Assembly (NCBI GenBank): GCA_029213065.1
Contig: JARGPH010000014.1
Coordinates: forward strand, 352-64,351
Direction: 5' to 3'
Source: Verrucomicrobiales bacterium
GTDB lineage: Bacteria; Verrucomicrobiota; Verrucomicrobiia; Verrucomicrobiales; DEV007
DNA: 64,000 bases
Position numbers and translations under genes: made by a program. Shown piece after piece: positions 43,645-53,189 of this stretch (within the stretch, counting starts at the first letter, position 1; each line of letters begins with the position of its first letter). A model generated the notes under the pieces. It did no database searches. It was not told the origin of the DNA and saw nothing but the letters and a program-made list of their open reading frames with translations.

Positions 43645-46600
43645 ATGAAGCGAAAGTGGAATCATCCTGCAGAAACTGAGAGTTCACGAGCTCACTGGAG
43701 AAGTCTTGGGGAGCTTGAGGGCTCGGAAGAATTTGAAGGCTGGCTTGAGCGTGAGTTCCCTCAGGGAGCGAGAGAGCTGGAGCTCGATGAGACTTCACGA
43801 CGCAGTTTCGTGAAGTTGATGGGGGCTTCGACGGCACTTGCCGGTTTCGGCGTCGCCTGTAAGCGTCCCCTGCAACACCTGGTGCCTTACAACGAGCACG
43901 TTGAGTGGGTGATTCCCGGTAAAGCGCTTTTCTATTCCACGGCAAAGCCGCGGCTGAGCGGGATCGGTTGCGATCCGCTCGTGGTGACCACCTACGAAGG
44001 GCGGCCTACCAAGGTTGATGGAAATCGGCTTCATCCTGCTGTGATGGGCGGTTCTTCGGCGTTTACGCAGGCGTCTGTGCTTGAGATGTATGACCAGGAC
44101 CGGTCACGCGGATACTTTGAGGGTGATAAGCCCTCCACTTCGGATGCGTTTGGTGCTGCGGTGCTTGCTCCTTTGAAGGCTGCGGCCGCGGGCGAGAAGC
44201 TGGGGTTAGTATTGTCACAGTCGACTTCACCTCTTCGCCACGCTCTTATTAAAGAGGTGCAGGCGGCATTTCCGGGCGTTCGTCTTTACGGGTATGGTGC
44301 TCTCGATGGGTCTGGCGGTCGCGCTGCGGCTGAGCTGGTTCACGGTAAAGGTGCTGTGCCGGTTGTTAATTTCTCGACCGCGAAGCGCGTTCTCTCACTC
44401 GATTGTGATTTCCTCGGCGATGACGCTGTCGGTGAAGATTCTCAGCGTGAGTTCGCTGCGACAAGAGATGTGGAGAAGAATCCTGATATCAGCCGTCTTT
44501 ACGTGGCTGAGTCGGCTTTCACTTTGACGGGTGGAATGGCGGATCATCGTTACCGCACTCCCGCTTCGCAGATTTTCCCGATCACGGCTCTGGTTGCTCA
44601 GGAAGTGGCTTCACTTACGGGTGATGCGGCTCTCGGCACGCTGGCTGAGAAGGCTCTCGCCAAGGCGGTTAAGTCTGTCTATCGCCTCGATTGGATCAAG
44701 GAATGTGCGGCTGATCTGGTTGCCTCAAAGGGCGCTTCCGTGGTTGTTGCGGGTGGTCGTCAGTCCGGTGCAGTTCACGCGCTCGTTGCCGGTATCAACA
44801 ATGCTCTGGGAGCGTTTGGTGGCATCATCTCGGTTCGTAAGCACGAGCTTCCCGAGCTTAATGATGTGGTTGCTCTCGCGTCTGATTTGGAATCCGGTTC
44901 CATCGAGACGCTTGTGGTGATGAATGACGGCGATCTCGCTTTCGATGCGCCTTCAGATCTGGGACTTAAGAAGTTGCTTTCGAAAGTGCCGACAGTGGTT
45001 CATCTCGGTTATCGCCGCAATGAGACAGCCAAGTTGGCCGGATGGCATGTTCCCAAGACGCACTATCTCGAATCCTGGGGTGATTGCCTCAGCCTGTCCG
45101 GGGTTTACTCGGTTCAGCAGCCGATGATCAACCCGATGTGGGGTGGTGTTTCCGATGATGCTTTTCTCCTTTCGCTTCTCGCTGATGATGCTTCACAGGA
45201 AGCGCTTCTCGGTCGGGTAAAGCAATCTTTCGCCGCGGCGGGAGGTAAGAAGTGGAATGAGGCTCTTCGTGACGGCTTTGCGAAAGAGATTGAGCCAGCT
45301 CCTCCGGTGACGGCGGTGAATGTGGCGGCTGCAGCTCCGCTTTTCGATTCCGTGAAGATCGCCGATTTTCCTCATGAGGGCGGCATCGAGGTTTCTCTGG
45401 TTGCCGGCAGTGCCACTTACGATGGGCGCTTTGCCAACAATGGGTGGCTTCAGGAGGCTCCGGATCCGATCACGAAATTGACCTGGGATAATGCGGCTTT
45501 GGTCAGCGTTTACACGGCAGAGGCTCTCGGTCTCGAGAATGAAGATCTCATTGAAATCGTTGTCGGCGATCGCAAGGTGATCGCGCCTGTGTTGAAGGCT
45601 CCGGGTCACGCTGATTTTACGATTTCAATTGCACTGGGTTATTACGGCGATCTCGCCGAAGGGACTGTCAGTAAAGGGGTCGGTTACAATGCCTACCCGC
45701 TCATGACTTCAAGCCAACCATACGTGGTTGGCGGCGCTACGGTTCGCAAGGCCGGTGGCACCAATAAGCTGGCTCTCACTGCTGAACACTACAGCATGGA
45801 AGGTCGTGCAATCGCCCGTGAAGGTACGGTCGAGATGTATAAGGAGCACAGCGATTTCGCCGGGCATCAGGGGATGGATCACCACATTCCCGAGAATATG
45901 TCTCTTTATAAGGGGGCTGACTATGAGAATGGCGGCACTCAGGCGGAGAATAAATTCATCAAGCAGATCCCGGGGCATGAGTTCCGCGTCGATCTTCTCC
46001 ACCAGTGGGCGATGACGGTTGATCTGAATACCTGCACCGGTTGTAACGCTTGTGTTATCGCGTGTCAGGCCGAGAACAATATCCCTATCGTCGGGAAAGA
46101 TCAGGTTCTCGCCGGCCGAGAAATGCACTGGATCCGGATGGATCGCTATTTCACGAGTCCGAAAGACGCCGAGACGGTCTCCGAGCGCGGCACGGCCCTC
46201 GACTATCTGGTCGGCGCGGAGTCTACCAAAGACACACCCGGTCAGCGGACTGTCGATGATGATCAGGTTGAAATGATTTCTCAGCCGGTCGCCTGTCAGC
46301 AGTGTGAGAGTGCTCCGTGTGAGACGGTTTGTCCGGTGAATGCGACGGTCCACACCGCTGATGGCTTGAATGCGATGGCTTACAATCGTTGTATCGGAAC
46401 GCGTTACTGCGCGAATAACTGCCCGTATAAGGCACGTCGTTTCAACTACTACGACTACAACAAGCGCCCGATCGATAAGATTGAGCTCGGGCCGCTTGCG
46501 CCTGCAGAGGGGAATGCAACCACGACTCAGGGATTGCAGAAGAACCCCAACGTTACGGTTCGTATGCGTGGTGTTATCGAGAAGTGCACCTACTGTGTTC

Positions 46601-46905
46601 AGCGTATCACCGCCGCTAAGATCGCGGCGAAAGCAGCAGCGCGCGATTCTGATGATGTTCAGGTAAAAGCGAATTCGTTTACGGTGGCATGTCAGGATGC
46701 CTGTGGTGCTGATGCGATTACTTTTGGTAACAAGAAAGCGAAGGGAGATAAAATCCTCGATGCGAAGAATAATCCTCGCAACTACGACCTTTTGAAGTAT
46801 ATCGGCACCCGTCCGAGGACGAGTTATCTCGCTCGTATTAAGAACCCGAATCCGAAGATGCCGGGAGCTGACCAAGTCGGCACAGTGACATCAAAAATGC
46901 ACTGA
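43645..46905 (+). CDS. actB: Alternative complex III iron-sulfur/molybdopterin-like subunit ActB
   Basis: 1086 residues. A Tat-like signal (SRRSFVKLMGASTALAGFG) lies at about 52-70. The large N-terminal half resembles a molybdopterin oxidoreductase, but family members bind no Mo cofactor there. The C-terminal third (from about residue 795) is a ferredoxin-like domain with four Cys clusters: CTGCNACVIAC, CQQCESAPCETVC, CIGTRYCANNC and CTYCVQRI...CQDAC, for [4Fe-4S]/[3Fe-4S] centres. It passes electrons between the quinol-side membrane subunits and ActA/ActE. Confidence 0.95.
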   Translation: MKRKWNHPAETESSRAHWRSLGELEGSEEFEGWLEREFPQGARELELDETSRRSFVKLMGASTALAGFGVACKRPLQHLVPYNEHVEWVIPGKALFYSTAKPRLSGIGCDPLVVTTYEGRPTKVDGNRLHPAVMGGSSAFTQASVLEMYDQDRSRGYFEGDKPSTSDAFGAAVLAPLKAAAAGEKLGLVLSQSTSPLRHALIKEVQAAFPGVRLYGYGALDGSGGRAAAELVHGKGAVPVVNFSTAKRVLSLDCDFLGDDAVGEDSQREFAATRDVEKNPDISRLYVAESAFTLTGGMADHRYRTPASQIFPITALVAQEVASLTGDAALGTLAEKALAKAVKSVYRLDWIKECAADLVASKGASVVVAGGRQSGAVHALVAGINNALGAFGGIISVRKHELPELNDVVALASDLESGSIETLVVMNDGDLAFDAPSDLGLKKLLSKVPTVVHLGYRRNETAKLAGWHVPKTHYLESWGDCLSLSGVYSVQQPMINPMWGGVSDDAFLLSLLADDASQEALLGRVKQSFAAAGGKKWNEALRDGFAKEIEPAPPVTAVNVAAAAPLFDSVKIADFPHEGGIEVSLVAGSATYDGRFANNGWLQEAPDPITKLTWDNAALVSVYTAEALGLENEDLIEIVVGDRKVIAPVLKAPGHADFTISIALGYYGDLAEGTVSKGVGYNAYPLMTSSQPYVVGGATVRKAGGTNKLALTAEHYSMEGRAIAREGTVEMYKEHSDFAGHQGMDHHIPENMSLYKGADYENGGTQAENKFIKQIPGHEFRVDLLHQWAMTVDLNTCTGCNACVIACQAENNIPIVGKDQVLAGREMHWIRMDRYFTSPKDAETVSERGTALDYLVGAESTKDTPGQRTVDDDQVEMISQPVACQQCESAPCETVCPVNATVHTADGLNAMAYNRCIGTRYCANNCPYKARRFNYYDYNKRPIDKIELGPLAPAEGNATTTQGLQKNPNVTVRMRGVIEKCTYCVQRITAAKIAAKAAARDSDDVQVKANSFTVACQDACGADAITFGNKKAKGDKILDAKNNPRNYDLLKYIGTRPRTSYLARIKNPNPKMPGADQVGTVTSKMH

Positions 46906-46940
46906 TCTTACGATCCGGAATTTTGACTATTTGATCTACC

Positions 46941-48383
46941 ATGGCAGATACCAACACAGCAAAGACGAGCATGCACCCTACTGAAGTAGAGGGTATCGCG
47001 CGTGAGCCCCTGGTGCTTAACAATCGGTCTTTGGGATGGATTACGGACCGCATTTGCGGCATCGTTGAAAACCGTCAGCCTTTCATCTGGTGGGTGCTTT
47101 TCGTTCCTTCAGTGGCGCTCTTCAGCTGTCTCCTTTTCACGCTGGTTTACCTCGTTTCAACGGGTGTCGGTGTGTGGGGGAACAACCAGCCGGTGGCCTG
47201 GGGTTGGGCGATTGTAAACTTCGTTTTCTGGATTGGTATCGGCCACGCCGGGACCTTGATTTCCGCGATTCTGTTCCTCACCCGTCAAAAATGGCGGACC
47301 TCGGTGAACCGGGCTTCGGAGGCGATGACGCTGATCGCGGTGATGTGCGCCGGTATTTACCCCGGTTTTCACGTGGGGCGTTTCTGGATGGTCTGGTTCC
47401 TCGCTCCGATTCCCAATGCGAACGGTATCTGGCAGAACTTCAAGAGTCCGCTGCTCTGGGATGTCTTCGCTGTCTCAACTTACTTCACGGTTTCGGTGAT
47501 CTTCTGGTATATCGGTCTCATCCCCGATCTCGCGACCCTGAGGGATCGTGCGAAGAAGAAGGTTCCCAAGTTTCTCTACGGATTTTTCGCTCTCGGATGG
47601 CGTGGAGGTAACCGTCACTGGCGTCACTACGAGATGGCTTATCTGCTTCTTGCGGCGCTTTCGACTCCGCTGGTTCTCTCGGTGCACTCTGTGGTCTCGT
47701 TCGACTTCGCGACCTCAGTGGTTCCCGGCTGGCACACCACCATTTTCCCTCCTTACTTCGTGGCGGGAGCTGTTTTCGGTGGCTTTGCGATGGTGCTGAC
47801 TTTGATGCTTCCTGTTCGCAAGCTTTACGGACTCGAAGACATGATTACCCACAAGCACGTGGATAACATGACGAAGATTATTCTCCTTACGGGAACGATC
47901 GTCGGATACGCCTACATCATGGAGCTGTTCATCAGTTACTACGGTGCGAACAAATACGAGACCGATGCTTTCCACATCAGGATCCTCTCCGGTCCTTACA
48001 CCTGGGCATACTACTGCATGTTCTTCTGTAACGTGATTGCTCCGCAGATCTTCTGGATGAAGTGGGCCCGTCACAATCTCTGGGTCGTCTTCATCGTCGT
48101 GAACTTTGTGAATATCGGAATGTGGTTCGAGCGTTTCGTGATTATTCCGACGTCGATTGCCCGCGACTTCCTGCCGGGGCAGTGGGGTTACTATTCTCCT
48201 TCCTGGGTTGAGAAGCTTATGTTCCTCGGAACCTTCGGAATGTTTATGATGTTGTTCCTTCTCTTTATCCGTTTTCTTCCGGTGATTGCGGCAAGTGAGG
48301 TGAAGGGTGTTCTGCCGGAATCTGACCCCCACTATCCGGAGTGGAAAAAGTTGCGTGAGAAACGCAGGCAGTCAGAGCGCTAG
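46941..48383 (+). CDS. actC: Alternative complex III quinol-binding membrane subunit ActC
   Basis: 480 residues, an NrfD-like polytopic protein with about 10 TM helices. The family's [27 protein letters not shown] segment holds the conserved His-Ala-Gly near the quinol site, and [14 protein letters not shown] and [12 protein letters not shown] are also typical ActC stretches. It is 35 bases after actB, with no Shine-Dalgarno sequence before its ATG. It oxidises menaquinol or ubiquinol and is paired with ActF. Confidence 0.95.
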   Translation: MADTNTAKTSMHPTEVEGIAREPLVLNNRSLGWITDRICGIVENRQPFIWWVLFVPSVALFSCLLFTLVYLVSTGVGVWGNNQPVAWGWAIVNFVFWIGIGHAGTLISAILFLTRQKWRTSVNRASEAMTLIAVMCAGIYPGFHVGRFWMVWFLAPIPNANGIWQNFKSPLLWDVFAVSTYFTVSVIFWYIGLIPDLATLRDRAKKKVPKFLYGFFALGWRGGNRHWRHYEMAYLLLAALSTPLVLSVHSVVSFDFATSVVPGWHTTIFPPYFVAGAVFGGFAMVLTLMLPVRKLYGLEDMITHKHVDNMTKIILLTGTIVGYAYIMELFISYYGANKYETDAFHIRILSGPYTWAYYCMFFCNVIAPQIFWMKWARHNLWVVFIVVNFVNIGMWFERFVIIPTSIARDFLPGQWGYYSPSWVEKLMFLGTFGMFMMLFLLFIRFLPVIAASEVKGVLPESDPHYPEWKKLREKRRQSER

Positions 48384-48411
48384 TTTTTTAATTTAAGTAA
48401 ATACGGGAACC

Positions 48412-48969
48412 GTGAGTGATTCATCAGTCAGTTCAAAAAACCTTTTCGGGTATGTCGCAGAGTTTGCCAATGCGACGGATCTCTATCATGCCGCTGAGAA
48501 GATGCGTGATGGTGGATTTCGCCGATGGGATGTGCATACGCCGTATCCGGTTCACGGAATGGATCATGCAATGGGTCTTGGGAAAAGTTGGTTGTCCGCT
48601 ATCGTTCTCGGTGGCGGTGTGACCGGGTTCTCGATCGCACTCTTTATGCAGTTTTTCACGCAGGTAGCTCTTTATCCGACGATCGTTCAGGATAAACCGA
48701 CCAATCTGTTCACGGTGCCGGCGTTCTTCCCGGTGACCTTCGAGCTCACGATTCTGCTTTCAGGATTTGCGACAGTGTTCGGTCTCCTCGGTATCATGAT
48801 GCTGCCACGATGGAATCACCCTCTTTTCAATTCGAAGCTCTTTTCAAAATTTTCAGATGATGGGTTCATCATGGTGATCGAAGCGCGCGATCCGAAGTTC
48901 AAGCGGGAAAGAACCCGTGAGTTCCTCGAGGAGATCGGTGCTGAGAAAATCGAGGAGGTTGCTTACTAA
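48412..48969 (+). CDS. actD: Alternative complex III membrane subunit ActD (DUF3341)
   Basis: 185 residues from GTG 48412. The N-terminal soluble part (NLFGYVAEFANATDLYHAAEKMRDGGFRRWDVHTPYPVHGMD) is the DUF3341 signature, followed by two TM helices (about 61-85 and 105-130) and a cytoplasmic tail (FIMVIEARDPKF...EFLEEIGAEKIEEV). Size and motifs match ActD. It lies between actC and actE in the standard ACIII order. Confidence 0.93.
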   Translation: MSDSSVSSKNLFGYVAEFANATDLYHAAEKMRDGGFRRWDVHTPYPVHGMDHAMGLGKSWLSAIVLGGGVTGFSIALFMQFFTQVALYPTIVQDKPTNLFTVPAFFPVTFELTILLSGFATVFGLLGIMMLPRWNHPLFNSKLFSKFSDDGFIMVIEARDPKFKRERTREFLEEIGAEKIEEVAY

Positions 48970-48982
48970 TCAGGTTCTCACA

Positions 48983-49606
48983 ATGCGTTGGTTTTTTCTA
49001 GTTTTAGCAATTGCGGTGGTCGCGACGATTTATGCGATCGGGCCGCGCGGTGAAAAGTTTTCGGATCCTCCGTTCGAGCTCTTTCCTGATATGGATCATC
49101 AGTTCAAGTTTCGTCCGCAGGAATCGAGTCAGTTTTTCGCGGATGACCAGGTAGCTCAGAAGCCGGTCACGGGAACGGTGCCACTCGGATATTCGCTTCC
49201 GCATGCAGGGAACGACGACGATCTCGGCAGCGACCTCGCCTATTCAAGCGGCGACAGCTATTTCAGCACGGGGCAGTTCGGTGATTTTTACGGCAAGGGC
49301 TACCCCAAAGAAGTGACCCTGGATGCAGCACTGGTGAAGCGGGGACAGGAGCGCTTTCAGATTTTCTGCACACCGTGTCACGGTGAAACCGGTGACGGGC
49401 AGGGGGTTGTTTCCAAATACTGGGCAATTCCCCCAACCGCAAACCTCATCGACGCCCGCGTATCGGCGCTGCCTGAGGGACAGATTTTTTCCACGATTAC
49501 TCATGGCAAAGGGCTCATGGGACCTTACAACGGTGTGATTCCGGTGAAGGATCGATGGGCGATTGTTTCGTACGTGAAGTCACTACAGAAGGCTTCCGGT
49601 AACTAA
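48983..49606 (+). CDS. actE: Alternative complex III monoheme cytochrome ActE
   Basis: 207 residues from ATG 48983; an earlier in-frame start inside actD would add a basic, non-signal extension. A membrane anchor or lipoprotein-like helix (MRWFFLVLAIAVVATIYAIG) precedes a class-I cytochrome c domain with CTPCHG (about residue 130) and a distal Met in GKGLMGPY. It is expected to hand electrons from ACIII to the oxidase or another cytochrome. It starts 13 bases after actD. Confidence 0.92.
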   Translation: MRWFFLVLAIAVVATIYAIGPRGEKFSDPPFELFPDMDHQFKFRPQESSQFFADDQVAQKPVTGTVPLGYSLPHAGNDDDLGSDLAYSSGDSYFSTGQFGDFYGKGYPKEVTLDAALVKRGQERFQIFCTPCHGETGDGQGVVSKYWAIPPTANLIDARVSALPEGQIFSTITHGKGLMGPYNGVIPVKDRWAIVSYVKSLQKASGN

Positions 49607-49636
49607 TTTTGTATTTACTAATTTTTCCTAAGACTT

Positions 49637-51154
49637 ATGGCGGGATTAAAAGATGGCGATGATTTTAAGGACGGAGAATCCTTCAAGAATCCTCTTATCC
49701 TCAAGGGAGTGTTCGGCCTCGTTGGTTTTGGAGGGTTGGCTCTATTTGTAGCACTCAATTTTCTTCTCCCGGAGAAGAGAGGGGAGATGTCATACAGCTG
49801 GCTCTTTGCCCTGGTTTTCTTTCTTTCGCTCGGAGTGGGCGGCGTTTTCTGGACGCTTCTTCACCACGCCACCAACTCAGGTTGGGGGACGGTGATTCGC
49901 CGTTTGATGGAGAATTTGGGAAGTGTGATTCCTTTCATGCTCTTGTTGGCGGTCCCGTTCCTGATTCCAAACGGTTATCAGGATGATCTCTGGGAGTGGT
50001 TTCCAAAACGCGAAGCGGCCCTTGAGAAAGCGGAAGTTGCGGCGGAAAAGGGCGTCTCCCAATACGTGACCGAAAAGCAGGCGGAAATCGCCGGTGCGGA
50101 AGCAGCGGTGGCGTCTGCCGAGGCTGAGCTTGCCGCGATCGAGTCACCGAGCGCCGGTCACCGTGCGCACTTTGATCGCAAGATCGAGTCACTGAAGACG
50201 AAGCTCGCTAAGCTTCAGGAGCAGGATCTCTCCGAGGCTGCCGTCCACGAGACACTCGTCGATAAGAATTTCAAAAAGGAGGAAGCCCTTCTTCATGTGA
50301 AAAAGGGATATCTCAATGAAGGGTTCTGGTATGTGCGGTTCTTTTTCTATCTGATCGTGCTGTCCGGTATCGCTCTTGCGCTCCGTCACTGGTCAATCAA
50401 ACTCGATAAGAGCGGTGACCCGGGACTGTTTCTCTGGATGCGCCGGGCGAGCTGTGGATTTCTTCCTTTCTTTGCAACCGCGTGGACCTTCCTCGTTTTT
50501 GATTGGCTCATGGCTCTCGATTACACCTGGTTCTCGACGATGTGGGGTGTTTATCTTTTCGCCGGTGCTGCGCTCAACTCGATGGGGCTTCTCGTCATCA
50601 TCGTGACGCTCCTCCGTCACTTCGGATACCTCAAGAATATCGTGACGCTCGAGCACTACCATCTCATGGGTAAGCTGATGCTCGCTTTCGTAATCTTCTG
50701 GGCTTACATCGCTTTCTCTCAGTTCTTCCTCATCTGGTATGCGAACATTACCGAGGAAACGAAGTTCTATCTGACTCGTAACACCGAGTTCTGGAACCTC
50801 TACACGATCACTCTGCTGGTGGTGGGGCACTTCTTCGTTCCTTTCGCGATTCTCCTGCTCCAGAAAGTGAAAAAGCTTCCACTGGTCCTCTCAGGTGTCG
50901 CGGTTTGGAATCTGGTCATGCACGTTTTCGACATCTACTGGATTATCATTCCTGAGCGCGGTCCTTCTCTGACTGCTGCAGGGCCTGCCAAGGATATGCT
51001 CATGGTGATGCCCGGTGCATGGTTGTTTGATGTTTTAGCCTTTGTATCAGTTGCCGGGATCTTCGGTTTCTGTCTCCTCTGGCGCCTCGGATCTGCAAGT
51101 CTCTTCCCGTGTCGTGACCCTCGTCTCGATGAGTCCCTTAACGTAGTGAACTGA
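49637..51154 (+). CDS. actF: Alternative complex III membrane subunit ActF with coiled-coil insertion
   Basis: 505 residues, NrfD-like, about 10 TM helices. The core resembles ActF (SLGVGGVFWTLLHHATNSGWG, YLNEGFWYVR, WFSTMWGVYLFAGA). Between TM3 and TM4 about residues 124-205 form a charged, Ala/Glu/Lys-rich helical stretch with heptad-like spacing (AALEKAEVAAEKG, AEAAVASAEAELAAIES, KIESLKTKLAKLQEQ) that is not part of the usual subunit. It probably makes a coiled-coil arm that contacts neighbouring complexes. Confidence 0.92.
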   Translation: MAGLKDGDDFKDGESFKNPLILKGVFGLVGFGGLALFVALNFLLPEKRGEMSYSWLFALVFFLSLGVGGVFWTLLHHATNSGWGTVIRRLMENLGSVIPFMLLLAVPFLIPNGYQDDLWEWFPKREAALEKAEVAAEKGVSQYVTEKQAEIAGAEAAVASAEAELAAIESPSAGHRAHFDRKIESLKTKLAKLQEQDLSEAAVHETLVDKNFKKEEALLHVKKGYLNEGFWYVRFFFYLIVLSGIALALRHWSIKLDKSGDPGLFLWMRRASCGFLPFFATAWTFLVFDWLMALDYTWFSTMWGVYLFAGAALNSMGLLVIIVTLLRHFGYLKNIVTLEHYHLMGKLMLAFVIFWAYIAFSQFFLIWYANITEETKFYLTRNTEFWNLYTITLLVVGHFFVPFAILLLQKVKKLPLVLSGVAVWNLVMHVFDIYWIIIPERGPSLTAAGPAKDMLMVMPGAWLFDVLAFVSVAGIFGFCLLWRLGSASLFPCRDPRLDESLNVVN

Positions 51155-51183
51155 TTGCTTTCGAGTTTTTGTAATAACTTTAT

Positions 51184-51657
51184 ATGAGTGGTTCAGCCCC
51201 CATTTCAGAGTCAAAAGTGAAGCGTTTCATCGGAACGCTCGGTATCTTTGTTTTCTTCGGTTTTCTCGCACTGATTCTTTTTCAGAATGCAGGGAGTGAA
51301 TCTCTCGAGGATCGTGCCGCCCGTGGCGATTTCGACGAGGCGACAACGCAAGCGCGTTGGGAGAATCTGAAAACAGTGACAGAAGCCCAGTCGGTCGATG
51401 CGAAGAAAATCGAGGCCGCGATGGCAGCGGTTGCCAAGACACCGGTCGCACCTGCGAAAACCGACTTGGTCGTTCCGGGATCACCTACCTTTTTGAAGCA
51501 AATGGAGGCGCCGGCCAAGCCTGAAGCCAAGCCTGAAGCCAAGCCTGAAGCCAAGCCTGAAGCCAAGCCCGAAGCCAAGCCCGAAGCCAAGCCCGAAGCC
51601 AAGCCTGAAGCCAAGCCTGAAGCTAAGCCCGAAGCCAAGCCTGAAGCCAAGAAGTAA
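51184..51657 (+). CDS. Membrane-anchored protein with KPEA repeats
   Basis: 157 residues: one TM helix at about 15-36, a short soluble region (ESLEDRAARGDFDEATTQARWENLKT), and a C-terminal tail of eleven KPEA units ending in KK. No domain was recognised. It sits 29 bases after actF and before the CcoN-like gene, so it is probably a small accessory subunit or spacer protein in the respiratory supercomplex, with its extended tail on the periplasmic side. The repeat number may vary between strains. Confidence 0.8.
   Translation: MSGSAPISESKVKRFIGTLGIFVFFGFLALILFQNAGSESLEDRAARGDFDEATTQARWENLKTVTEAQSVDAKKIEAAMAAVAKTPVAPAKTDLVVPGSPTFLKQMEAPAKPEAKPEAKPEAKPEAKPEAKPEAKPEAKPEAKPEAKPEAKPEAKK
51517..51648 (+). 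repeat. Eleven 12-bp tandem repeats coding KPEA
   Basis: The unit AAGCCTGAAGCC (with synonymous variants AAGCCCGAAGCC and AAGCCTGAAGCT) is repeated eleven times without interruption inside the small membrane protein. The differences are only at third codon positions. Confidence 0.97.
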
Positions 51658-51696
51658 GGCGGCCAGGTATTCTACGAAAAATATTATCACGTTCTC

Positions 51697-53157
51697 ATGA
51701 CATCTGAACACCCAACGCCTGAGGAAATGAGCGAAAGAGCGGCGATTGACCGCTCTGCCCGCTTTCCCGTGCTGTTTTTCTTCACAAGTGCAGCAGCATG
51801 GCTTCTTGTTGCTACGTTGCTGGGTTTCTTCAGCTCTTTGAAGCTGAGTGTCCCCGGTCTCTGGGATAACTGTCAGTTTCTCGGCTATGGCCGTCTTTTC
51901 CCCGCCCACATGAACGCCCTTGTCTACGGTTGGGCGATGCAGGCCGGACTGGGTGTGGTGCTCTGGCTTATGGCGAGACTGAGCCGCAACAAGATTGAGC
52001 ATCCTGTCGCCATTATCGTTGCCGGAGCCCTCTGGAATGCCGGCGTAACCCTTTCCGTGATCACGGTGTGGTTCGGATTTGGTAATTCGATGCCGCTCCT
52101 CGACTTTCCGGCCTGGGTATGGCCTATCCTTGCAATCTCCTACGCGTTGATCGTCGTGTGGATCCTGCCGATGTTCCGTCAGCGTGGCGAATCACTCATC
52201 TATGTCTCTGAGATGTTTGTCCTCGGTGCCGTTGTCTGGTTTCCGTGGATCTTCATCACCGCAAACCTCCTTATCAATAAAGGAACCGCCCCGGTTATGG
52301 CTGCCGGCACCAATGCCTGGTTCATTACCAATCTCTCCTATTTCTGGATGGCTCCGATCGCACTGGCGATTGCCTACTACATCGTGCCGAAGATTTCCGG
52401 CCGCGCTGTTTTCAGTTATCCTCTCGCACAGGTGAGCTTCTGGCTCCTCGCCGCGCTTGCCGGCTGGACAGGGTTTGCCCGCTACATGGGTGGTCCGTTT
52501 CCTGCCTGGATGTCGGCGGTAAGCAGCACCGCTTCAATTTTCATCCTTCTCGCTATTATTGTGACAGTGGTGAACATTCTCATGACCTTGAAGGGAGCAA
52601 CCAAGATCTGGGAGTTCAGCCCGTCCTTGCGTTTCACCGTCTTCGGAATGTTGATGCTCGCGGCCTACGGTCTTCTCTCGGCAATCAGTTCGACTTACTT
52701 TTTCGGTAAGAATCTTCAATTCAGCCATTTTGTGGTCGGGCTCGACACGCTTGCTTTCTACGGTTTCTTCTCGATGACGGTTTTCGGAGCGATCTACTTC
52801 ATCGTTCCACGTATCACCGGAAGCGAGTGGCCTTCGGGTAAGCGCATTCGGACCCACTTCTGGTTCAGCGCTTACGGCATTATCACTTTAATCATCTGCA
52901 TGCTGGTTGGCGGTATCGCTCAGGGAGGAAACCTTGCTCAGTGGGACCAGGCGTTTTCGACCTCGTTCGTCACTTCTTCAGCATACGTCGCGGGGCGTTG
53001 CATCGCATGGGCTCTGATTGCATTCTCGAACCTCATGTTCCTTTACCAATTGGCGCTCATGTTTGTCGGCAAAGGGCGTAAATCAAGCGGACCGACTCTG
53101 ATTCATGCCGAGCCGGGTAAGGTTGAAAGCGCGAAAGCAGCTGCCGGTCTTAACTGA
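51697..53157 (+). CDS. CcoN-like protein lacking heme and copper ligands
   Basis: 486 residues with about 12 TM helices, homologous to cbb3 oxidase subunit I by overall pattern (GRLFPAHMNALVYGWAMQAGLG, SYPLAQVSFW, GAIYFIVPRITGSEW). Only His71 of the usual ligands is kept. The copper site W-Y-G-H becomes ITNLSYFWMAP, the His-His pair is absent (GFARYMGGPFP), and the heme HVH motif is replaced by VVGLDTLAF. It is unlikely to reduce oxygen. It is followed by CcoO-like and cytochrome c genes and precedes a complete aa3 oxidase, so it may be a structural or electron-transfer scaffold. Confidence 0.82.
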   Translation: MTSEHPTPEEMSERAAIDRSARFPVLFFFTSAAAWLLVATLLGFFSSLKLSVPGLWDNCQFLGYGRLFPAHMNALVYGWAMQAGLGVVLWLMARLSRNKIEHPVAIIVAGALWNAGVTLSVITVWFGFGNSMPLLDFPAWVWPILAISYALIVVWILPMFRQRGESLIYVSEMFVLGAVVWFPWIFITANLLINKGTAPVMAAGTNAWFITNLSYFWMAPIALAIAYYIVPKISGRAVFSYPLAQVSFWLLAALAGWTGFARYMGGPFPAWMSAVSSTASIFILLAIIVTVVNILMTLKGATKIWEFSPSLRFTVFGMLMLAAYGLLSAISSTYFFGKNLQFSHFVVGLDTLAFYGFFSMTVFGAIYFIVPRITGSEWPSGKRIRTHFWFSAYGIITLIICMLVGGIAQGGNLAQWDQAFSTSFVTSSAYVAGRCIAWALIAFSNLMFLYQLALMFVGKGRKSSGPTLIHAEPGKVESAKAAAGLN

Positions 53158-53189
53158 GAACCTTTGAATCGCGTAGAAAAATCATTTAT

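Noticed and set aside
45709-46875. 388-codon antisense frame inside actB
   Set aside because: It covers the four-cluster iron-sulfur region of ActB, whose Cys motifs are unmistakable on the + strand.
51282-51650. Antisense repeats of ASGL units
   Set aside because: This is only the reverse reading of the KPEA tandem repeat on the + strand.
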